NCBI GenBank assembly: GCA_902767285.1
Contig: CACXHC010000165.1
Location: forward strand, 1-10,933
DNA: 10,933 nucleotides
From: an uncultured Ruminococcus sp.
GTDB lineage: Bacteria > Bacillota > Clostridia > Oscillospirales > Acutalibacteraceae
Direction: 5' to 3'
This document shows positions 1 through 4,864 of this stretch, piece after piece. The translations under genes were made by a program, and so were the position numbers. Each line of letters starts with the position of its first letter. Positions within the stretch are counted from its first letter, which is position 1. The notes below the pieces were generated by a model. The model searched no databases. It was not told the origin of the DNA and worked only from the letters and a program-made list of their open reading frames with translations.

Positions 1-28
1 ACTGCAAAAGTACGCAGTCGTTTTTGTT
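1..28 (+). terminator. Terminator of an upstream gene, cut by the window edge
   Basis: ACTGC at 1-5 pairs with GCAGT at 14-18 around an 8-base loop. The right arm continues as CG and then runs into five Ts, so the left arm probably starts outside the window. This is the form of a Rho-independent terminator for a + strand gene to the left. It suggests that the gene at 263 is a separate transcription unit. Confidence 0.5.
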
Positions 29-58
29 TCTATATTTTTTAGTAAATTCTATACAATT

Positions 59-112
59 AAAGTTTTTTGGAAAGGGTTTGGGAAAACTTTTTTTCAAAAA
101 AGGTTTTCCCAA
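59..112 (+). repeat. Intergenic hairpin repeat, AAAGTTTTTTG family, long-stem form
   Basis: AAAGTTTTTTGG at 59-70 leads into an inverted repeat: the left arm (TTGGGAAAAC plus a T run, 78-94) and the right arm (an A run plus GGTTTTCCCAA, 96-112) pair with one bulged base. No T-tract follows the right arm, so it is not a standard terminator. The same start and the same T-run, C, A-run centre recur at 932-969 (inverted) and 6592-6635. From memory, such elements are common between genes in Ruminococcus-like genomes. Confidence 0.55.
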
Positions 113-176
113 GAAAAGCCAATTTTTCACAGCAACTTTTTAGATAAGAAAAAATGTTACAATGTTGTAATAAACA

Positions 177-205
177 TTGAAAATAAGACTAATATATGGT
201 ATTAT
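177..205 (+). promoter_or_regulatory. Promoter of the NADAR gene (extended -10)
   Basis: The -35 is TTGAAA at 177-182 and the -10 is TATTAT at 200-205, with a 17-base spacer and TG at 197-198 forming an extended -10. Transcription would start near 212, about 50 bases before the chosen ATG at 263. The same TGGTAT(A/T)AT form appears in two other promoters of this window. Confidence 0.65.
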
Positions 206-245
206 AAACAATACACTCAAATTTTGTGTTATCGAATATTTATTT

Positions 246-254
246 GGAAAGGGG
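246..254 (+). promoter_or_regulatory. Ribosome binding site fixing the start at 263
   Basis: GGAAAGGGG ends 8 bases before the ATG at 263. It favours this ATG over the in-frame TTG at 224, which has no such site and would add 13 residues (MCYRIFIWKGAFI) that do not fit the family start. Confidence 0.7.
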
Positions 255-262
255 CATTTATT

Positions 263-904
263 ATGGCAACAAGACCGGCATGGAAGTACGACAGAGGACA
301 CGTTGAAAGAGAATCATTTGATTTTGAATGGAACAGTGGACTTTCAGCATCACAGAAGAAGAAGAACGTAGCAGCACTTCACAAATCGATAATGACCAAG
401 TACGGCGAAAGCACTCTCGAAATATCGACCAAATCGCTGGAAGATATGGGACGTTCGCTCAGTGCATTTAATCTCAAGCTCGACGGCGTTTTTATTGAAT
501 GTGTGTATCAGTCGAGTAAAGTTTTCGAAAACGGCGGCCCGTATAAAGATTTGCTCAGCGTCAAGCCCAAAGAGGCTAAAAAAGACGAGCGTCTGCAAAC
601 TTCGGGAAAGCTCATCGGGTTTGATTACAATTCTATGCGTTGGTCGTTGGATCCCAAAACCGCATTTTACGATTATGTTTACGTCAAAGGTGCGTTAAGT
701 ACATTTTCGGTTGAGCAGTTAAAGCAGACTCTTGATAGTTATATGTGGTTTACGGATATAGAATTTAATCCGAATAAATCTCTTAATACTCAGGCAAGAT
801 CGGTTGCTATTTTAAAAGCCATAATTTTTAACGGCGATCAGTCCGTTTTGGACAATCCCGAAACTTGGAAGGAATATCACAAAAAATTAGTCGGCAACGC
901 ATGA
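263..904 (+). CDS. DarT1-associated NADAR antitoxin family protein
   Basis: This 213-residue protein resembles the NADAR-family antitoxins found with DarT1 toxins (DUF6977-type). DarT1 ADP-ribosylates guanines in DNA and the NADAR partner removes the modification. Recognisable blocks are MATRPAWK at the start, FEWN (residues 21-24), a conserved central stretch around QSSKVFENGGPY (83-94), the KEAK/DER region (103-110) and DIEFNP (165-170). It is predicted soluble, with no signal peptide or membrane segment. The start at 263 is chosen for its ribosome site and family N-terminus. It has its own promoter at 177-205. No toxin ORF lies next to it: the first 262 bases are non-coding and the next gene encodes a secreted protein after a terminator. 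The toxin may lie left of the window, or this may be a solitary copy. The family call is from memory of the sequence pattern; activity is inferred. Confidence 0.8.
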   Translation: MATRPAWKYDRGHVERESFDFEWNSGLSASQKKKNVAALHKSIMTKYGESTLEISTKSLEDMGRSLSAFNLKLDGVFIECVYQSSKVFENGGPYKDLLSVKPKEAKKDERLQTSGKLIGFDYNSMRWSLDPKTAFYDYVYVKGALSTFSVEQLKQTLDSYMWFTDIEFNPNKSLNTQARSVAILKAIIFNGDQSVLDNPETWKEYHKKLVGNA

Positions 905-931
905 GTTTTTTCTTTTCTTTTGGCTTTTTTT

Positions 932-969
932 CTCTTCTTTTTTTGAAAAAAAAGAAGCAAAAAAACTTT
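932..969 (-). repeat. Inverted copy of the AAAG-T-run hairpin repeat
   Basis: Read on the - strand this is AAAG, a T run, GCTTC, a T run, C, an A run, GAAGAG. It matches 6592-6635 except for homopolymer lengths. CTTC plus seven Ts (934-944) pairs with seven As plus GAAG (947-957). Lying just after the NADAR stop codon, it could act as a weak terminator, but its recurrence suggests a dispersed element. Confidence 0.55.
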
Positions 970-1016
970 AATTAATATCAATCGAATTTTTGATGTTCCG
1001 GAAAGTTTTCTCTTAC

Positions 1017-1065
1017 CTTCAACAAATCTGACTGCAAACGCCGCAGTCAGATTTGTTGCGTGAAG
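1017..1065. other. Perfect 16-bp palindrome, possible structured RNA or operator
   Basis: CAACAAATCTGACTGC (1020-1035) is perfectly complementary to 1043-1058 around the 7-base loop AAACGCC. CTTC (1017-1020) could alternatively pair with GAAG (1062-1065). No T-tract follows, so it is not a terminator itself, but a true terminator follows at 1097. It may be part of the 3' untranslated region of the NADAR mRNA, a small RNA, or a protein-binding palindrome. The pairing is seen directly; the function is unknown. Confidence 0.45.
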
Positions 1066-1096
1066 CTTTAGTAAATACTCCTCCGGCAACGCACAC

Positions 1097-1136
1097 AAAA
1101 AACAACGACCGTTTTTTTAAACGGTCGTTGTTTTTT
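1097..1136 (+). terminator. Strong Rho-independent, probably bidirectional terminator
   Basis: The A-rich left arm AAAAAACAACGACCGTTT (1097-1114) is perfectly complementary to 1119-1136, an 18-bp stem with a TTTT loop. The core ACAACGACCGT/ACGGTCGTTGT is flanked by A runs on the left and six Ts (1131-1136) on the right, so it can act on either strand. It ends transcription from the NADAR side before the promoter at 1173. Confidence 0.85.
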
Positions 1137-1172
1137 GTTAATGAAAATAAATTCTTTTATCTCATAATTTTG

Positions 1173-1201
1173 TTGATTTTTTTATTGTAAGATGGTATAA
1201 T
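1173..1201 (+). promoter_or_regulatory. Promoter of the transglutaminase-like gene (extended -10)
   Basis: The -35 is TTGATT at 1173-1178, the spacer is 17 bases, and the -10 is TATAAT at 1196-1201 with TG at 1193-1194. The predicted leader is about 50 bases and carries AAAGGAGG (1243-1250), 8 bases before the ATG at 1259. Confidence 0.75.
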
Positions 1202-1258
1202 TATCATAATTACATTCGATAGATCCCGAATTTTCCAAAAATAAAGGAGGTTATTTCT

Positions 1259-3589
1259 ATGAAATCAAAAATCTTAAAAAAAGCGATTTCACTTGTTTTG
1301 TCATTTTTGATACTATCGGCAGTTATACCCGTAAATCCAATTGCCGATGTGTTCGATGATTTAACACTAAAGGCGAGTGCATACACCTCAACTCAATATG
1401 ACCCCAACAGCAATGATTCTCTTCTTCAGGCATATATCGACCAACAGCTTGGTCTTGTAACCACATCAAAAAAGAGTTTGCCCAATAGCTCTTCTTTTGT
1501 GGAAATGAGTCCTGCCGAAAACGCAATCTACAAAGCCTTGACAAAAAAGATTAAACAAGTTGCCAACGGAACTTTAAAATCTACGGTATTTGAATTATCT
1601 CAAAGCGAACTCGGAGAACCATTTACAAATTATTATAAAATTAACGTAGATGGTGTTTTAGGTGCTATGGGCGGAGTTGATATCAGCAAATTGTTAAATA
1701 TATTGCTTAACAGTTTGCCTTATGACCTTTATTGGTATAACAAAAGCGTAAAAAATTCTTTTAGTTTTTCCTATTCTATGAGTGGAAATAGTAATGGTTA
1801 CTGTATAAGTTCAGTAACAATAACAATGCTTGTATCAAACGATTATGGCACAAGTACAACCGTTAACGACAAACCCGCACGAGTAGGGCAGGCAATTACT
1901 CGAATAAACCAAATCATAAAAGAAAATGCCAATAAAACAGATACTGAAAAACTTACAGCATACAAAACAGAAATCTGCAATCTTGTAAGTTACAACTATG
2001 CCGCAGCCTCTGAAAGTTGGACTGGCGGTTACGGTGACCCGTGGCAGTTGATATATGTTTTCGATGACGCAAAAGAAGGCGAGCAAAACGAAACAAAAGT
2101 TGTTTGTGAAGGCTATTCAAAAGCATTTAAATATCTGTGTGACCTTTCGCAGTTTAGTGACAACAATATTAAATGTTTGCTTGTGTCCGGGAAAATGAAC
2201 GGTGGCGATCATATGTGGAATATTGTTAGATTTTCGGATAATCTCAATTATCTTGTTGACGTTACAAATTGTGATGGTGAAAATTCTGTCGGTTTCCCGG
2301 ATAAATTATTTCTTGTAAATAATTTTACTCAAAAAAATGGTGATTATGAGTATACCTTTGCCGGAATAAACAATTCACAAATAACGTATATATATGATGA
2401 TGATACAATTAATTATTACAATAGAGATGAAATAGTTTTTGCAGATTCTCATACAATAACGGTAACTAACAATCCAAACGGAACTGTATCTCCTGACAAA
2501 AACACAGCGAAAAAAGGGCAAACCGTAAATCTTACAGTTACCCCTGAGTCTAATTACGAAATAGACAATATAAAAATCAACGATGAAAAAATAAATCCCG
2601 TAAATGGTTCGTATTCGTTCGTAATGCCCGACAACGATGTTACAATAACCTCAGAGTTCTCACCCAAGATCTGTTTGGGCAGCAGCCTTTCTTTAGAGGG
2701 AAATATAGGCGTACTATTTTGTTTAAACTCAAATTTTATAAATGTCGGCGATAAAGTAACGTTTACTTATTCGGTTACAAAAAATAATACTCCAACAACC
2801 AAAACTCAAGAAGTTTTGGTTAAATCCGACTATGAAACGAGTGAAAGCATTAATAATACATTGTATGAATATTATGCTGTACCGTGTAAAATTAATGCTT
2901 CGGAAATGACCTCCGAAATTACAGCAAAAGTAACACATCAAGGCAAAGAATATTTTGCTACAATGAGCGTACTCAGCTACGCCAAACAAATTATGAGCGA
3001 TGAATATAAGAGTGCTTACGAGTCTGAAGGTTATCGAGATTATGATAAACTGTATGATTTTGTAGTAAAAATGCTTGACTACGGAGCTAAATCACAACTC
3101 AAGTTTGGTACAAACTTAGATAGTCTTGCTAATGCGAATTTGACAAGCTATACTATGGAATCAATTGAAGTGTCCGAAATGGTTTCGAAAACAAATAGCA
3201 ATACTGCTCCGGATATGGTGAAAAATCTCAGTAATTACGGACTTTCGTATGAAGGAACAAGCCTTCTGTATCTCAGCGATACCACGCTCCGCCACTATTA
3301 CAAGATAGTTGATAATACAAAATTCAATGCAGTTAAAGATTCGCTCAACTACAAAACCAAAAATGATGATATGATATATTTTGATTTTGCTAATATCGCT
3401 CCTAATAAATTAGGTGAAAAGAAAATTCTTACAATAGGTAGTAATGAATATTCTTTCTCCGCATTGGATTATTTACAAACAGTATTATCAGTATACAACA
3501 ACCACGAAGGTCTTACACCAAAAGATGCTGATCTTGCAATAGCTACATATCATTACTATTGTGCGGCGTATGTATATAATCCTATTTAG
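1259..3589 (+). CDS. Secreted transglutaminase-like protein with InlB-type repeat and ruminococcal surface domain
   Basis: This is a 776-residue exported protein. A signal peptide (basic start, hydrophobic 9-27) probably ends after Ala-Ser-Ala at 39-41. A transglutaminase-like cysteine domain spans roughly 210-390. Its likely triad is Cys283 (VVCEGYS), His318 (GDHMWN) and Asp334 (YLVDVTN), so catalysis (protease, transpeptidase or crosslinking) is plausible. Residues 396-468 form a divergent InlB B-repeat (TVTNNPNGTVSP to MPDNDVTITSEF). Residues 471-776 match a C-terminal domain I know from many ruminococcal surface proteins (SLSLEGNIGV; later MLDYGAKSQ and SDTTLRHYY); its role is not established. 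There is no LPXTG or dockerin. The ATG is fixed by AAAGGAGG 8 bases upstream and by the signal peptide. The stop lies 21 bases before the 48-residue peptide gene, suggesting one transcript. It may act on cell-wall or surface peptides, or on the neighbouring peptide; this is inference. Confidence 0.85.
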   Translation: MKSKILKKAISLVLSFLILSAVIPVNPIADVFDDLTLKASAYTSTQYDPNSNDSLLQAYIDQQLGLVTTSKKSLPNSSSFVEMSPAENAIYKALTKKIKQVANGTLKSTVFELSQSELGEPFTNYYKINVDGVLGAMGGVDISKLLNILLNSLPYDLYWYNKSVKNSFSFSYSMSGNSNGYCISSVTITMLVSNDYGTSTTVNDKPARVGQAITRINQIIKENANKTDTEKLTAYKTEICNLVSYNYAAASESWTGGYGDPWQLIYVFDDAKEGEQNETKVVCEGYSKAFKYLCDLSQFSDNNIKCLLVSGKMNGGDHMWNIVRFSDNLNYLVDVTNCDGENSVGFPDKLFLVNNFTQKNGDYEYTFAGINNSQITYIYDDDTINYYNRDEIVFADSHTITVTNNPNGTVSPDKNTAKKGQTVNLTVTPESNYEIDNIKINDEKINPVNGSYSFVMPDNDVTITSEFSPKICLGSSLSLEGNIGVLFCLNSNFINVGDKVTFTYSVTKNNTPTTKTQEVLVKSDYETSESINNTLYEYYAVPCKINASEMTSEITAKVTHQGKEYFATMSVLSYAKQIMSDEYKSAYESEGYRDYDKLYDFVVKMLDYGAKSQLKFGTNLDSLANANLTSYTMESIEVSEMVSKTNSNTAPDMVKNLSNYGLSYEGTSLLYLSDTTLRHYYKIVDNTKFNAVKDSLNYKTKNDDMIYFDFANIAPNKLGEKKILTIGSNEYSFSALDYLQTVLSVYNNHEGLTPKDADLAIATYHYYCAAYVYNPI

Positions 3590-3610
3590 TTTTTTGTCGA
3601 GGTGTTATTT

Positions 3611-3757
3611 ATGGATAAAAAAGAATATGAAACTCCGAAAATTGAAATACGCCTCATTCCTTTTGAGGATATTGTAACTTCGTCAAGATTAACACAGTAT
3701 GATCCAACCGATGAGTATGAAGGCGATATTCTAAAATACGGATACATGAAACCATAA
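3611..3757 (+). CDS. 48-residue peptide, possible radical SAM substrate (RiPP-precursor-like)
   Basis: ATG at 3611 to TAA at 3757 encodes 48 residues, too short for most gene callers. GAGGTG (3599-3604) sits 6 bases before the ATG, and the preceding gene ends 21 bases upstream. The first half, ETPKIEIRLIPFEDIVTSS (7-25), fits a motif I recall from many short clostridial ORFs (Tyr/Lys-x-x-Pro-x-hydrophobic-Glu ... Asp-hydrophobic-Val/Ile-x-Thr-Ser). The second half (26-48) is rich in Tyr, Asp and Glu, with Tyr at 30, 36, 43 and 45 and no cysteine. There is no signal peptide and no Gly-Gly cleavage site. The next gene is a radical SAM/SPASM enzyme, the usual arrangement of a RiPP precursor and its maturase. 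Without cysteine, a Cys thioether product is excluded; Tyr/Asp/Glu-based chemistry would be possible. The ORF is well supported; the role is inferred. Confidence 0.7.
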   Translation: MDKKEYETPKIEIRLIPFEDIVTSSRLTQYDPTDEYEGDILKYGYMKP

Positions 3758-3774
3758 AAAATTTTTGGTATAAT
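3746..3774 (+). promoter_or_regulatory. Internal promoter for the radical SAM gene (extended -10)
   Basis: TGGTATAAT at 3766-3774 is an extended consensus -10. ATGAAA at 3746-3751 is a 4-of-6 match to the -35 with a 17-base spacer. It overlaps the end of the peptide gene and would start transcription near 3781, just before the hairpin at 3785. It would allow the enzyme and the membrane protein to be expressed apart from the secreted protein. Confidence 0.55.
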
Positions 3775-3784
3775 AAAAAAATGC

Positions 3785-3823
3785 AAGGCATATAACCGCA
3801 GAATAAACGGTTATGTGCCTTTT
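3785..3823 (+). terminator. Hairpin between peptide and maturase genes, attenuator-like
   Basis: AAGGCATATAACCG (3785-3798) pairs with CGGTTATGTGCCTT (3808-3821), with one G-T wobble and a 9-base loop, followed by only four Ts. It could end part of the transcripts after the peptide gene, giving more peptide than enzyme, or sit at the 5' end of the mRNA from the internal promoter. ACCGCA (3795-3800) can also pair with TGCGGT (3823-3828), a weaker alternative fold. Confidence 0.5.
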
Positions 3824-3862
3824 GCGGTACAATAACGTTTTTAATGGAAGTGTTGAAAAGTA

Positions 3863-4840
3863 ATGAAAAAACATGTTCTCCAGTGGCATATAATACACCG
3901 CTGTAATTTGCATTGTACGCACTGTTATCAACAAGACCATATTGGGGAACTTCCGTTTTCGGTACTCGAAGATTTTTTTCGTCAGTATCTGGAATTTTGT
4001 TCCGCCATGAATTTCAAAGGACATATCAATTTAACAGGCGGTGAACCCCTCCTTAGTGAACATTTTTTTACATTGCTGGATTTATTCGAAAAATCCAAAA
4101 TAACATTTGGCATACTGTCTAACGGAACTTGCATCACAAGCGAAATTGCCTCCCGCCTTTCCGAATATTCTTGTTTGAGTTTTGTTCAAGTAAGCATAGA
4201 CGGAATTCGTGAAACACACGACAGCATTCGAGGAGCCGGAAATTTCGACCGAGCTTGCGAAGGTTTACAGAATCTCCGAAAAGCGGGGATTCAAACAATG
4301 GTTGCGTTCACCTGTCATCAGCGGAATTATCACGAGCTAAAAGAAGTTATACATATTGTCAGAAAAAACAAAATAGACCGTTTTTGGGCTGATCGTCTTA
4401 TCCCAATCGGTGGCAGTAAAGAGGATATTTTGACGAACGAGCAGTTCTGCGAAGTTCTTCAGATTCTTACAAAAGAACACAACCGCAGAAATATTTTTTC
4501 GCATACAGATGTACATCTTAACAGGTCGCTGCAATTTTTGGAGGGCGGAGATTGTTTTTACCGCTGTTCCGCAGGAATAACCCTTCTTACTCTGCTTGCC
4601 GATGGAACACTTTTGCCATGCAGACGGCTCCCTATACCAATAGGAAATTGTTCCCAAAGCGATATGCTCACACTTTATCAAAACAGTTCACTTATATCTG
4701 AATTAAAAAAAGAAACTATTCCTACCGAATGTATGCCGTGTCCTATTGCACATTTGTGCAAAGGCGGTGCGAAATGTCTTACTTATGCCGTTACCGGCAG
4801 TTTGAACAGCAAAGATATTAATTGTTATTACAAATACTAA
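3863..4840 (+). CDS. Radical SAM/SPASM maturase-like protein
   Basis: This 325-residue protein has a radical SAM domain with the 4Fe-4S motif CNLHCTHC (Cys14, 18, 21), an aromatic residue after it (Tyr22), GGEP at 59-62 for SAM binding, and SIDG at 111-114. The C-terminal third is a SPASM-type auxiliary cluster domain: Cys235-X12-Gly-X4-Cys253, Cys290-X2-Cys293-X5-Cys299-X5-Cys305 and Cys321, with extra Cys231 and Cys263. SPASM enzymes typically modify ribosomal peptides or protein side chains. The radical SAM core starts at once, so no N-terminal RRE/PqqD-like peptide-binding domain is present and none is encoded nearby. The ribosome site is weak (GGAAG at 3846-3850, 12 bases from the ATG). 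It follows the 48-residue peptide and precedes the Cys-tailed membrane protein by 24 bases, so either could be its substrate. I cannot name the exact subfamily; the class call is firm. Confidence 0.87.
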   Translation: MKKHVLQWHIIHRCNLHCTHCYQQDHIGELPFSVLEDFFRQYLEFCSAMNFKGHINLTGGEPLLSEHFFTLLDLFEKSKITFGILSNGTCITSEIASRLSEYSCLSFVQVSIDGIRETHDSIRGAGNFDRACEGLQNLRKAGIQTMVAFTCHQRNYHELKEVIHIVRKNKIDRFWADRLIPIGGSKEDILTNEQFCEVLQILTKEHNRRNIFSHTDVHLNRSLQFLEGGDCFYRCSAGITLLTLLADGTLLPCRRLPIPIGNCSQSDMLTLYQNSSLISELKKETIPTECMPCPIAHLCKGGAKCLTYAVTGSLNSKDINCYYKY

Positions 4841-4864
4841 ATATAAAAAGGATGTGTTTTTGTT

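Larger units (their letters stand above)
905..1258. other. Gene-free stretch between NADAR and transglutaminase-like genes
   Basis: I see no convincing ORF on either strand. In order, the stretch holds a T-rich run and an inverted copy of the AAAG-T-run repeat (932-969), a perfect palindrome (1020-1058), a strong terminator (1097-1136) and the promoter and leader of the next gene (1173-1258). The 10-mer CGGCAACGCA occurs at 892-901 (end of the NADAR gene) and again at 1084-1093. Confidence 0.6.

Noticed and set aside
224..262. TTG start adding 13 residues to the NADAR protein
   Set aside because: The ATG at 263 has GGAAAGGGG at the right distance and matches the family N-terminus. The TTG has no ribosome site.
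877..1098. - strand ORF of 73 codons across the gap after the NADAR gene
   Set aside because: It runs through the A/T-run repeat and the palindrome, giving a Lys-run product. It has no ribosome site and no family resemblance.
3844..3906. Short ORF MEVLKSNEKTCSPVAYNTPL overlapping the radical SAM start
   Set aside because: It is out of frame with the enzyme and only 20 residues long, has no ribosome site of its own, and most of it is the shifted reading of the enzyme's first codons.
3611..4840. Naming the peptide/enzyme pair as a sactipeptide, SCIFF or PQQ system
   Set aside because: The peptide has no cysteine, which excludes sactipeptide and SCIFF types. No PqqD-like domain or other pqq gene is present.
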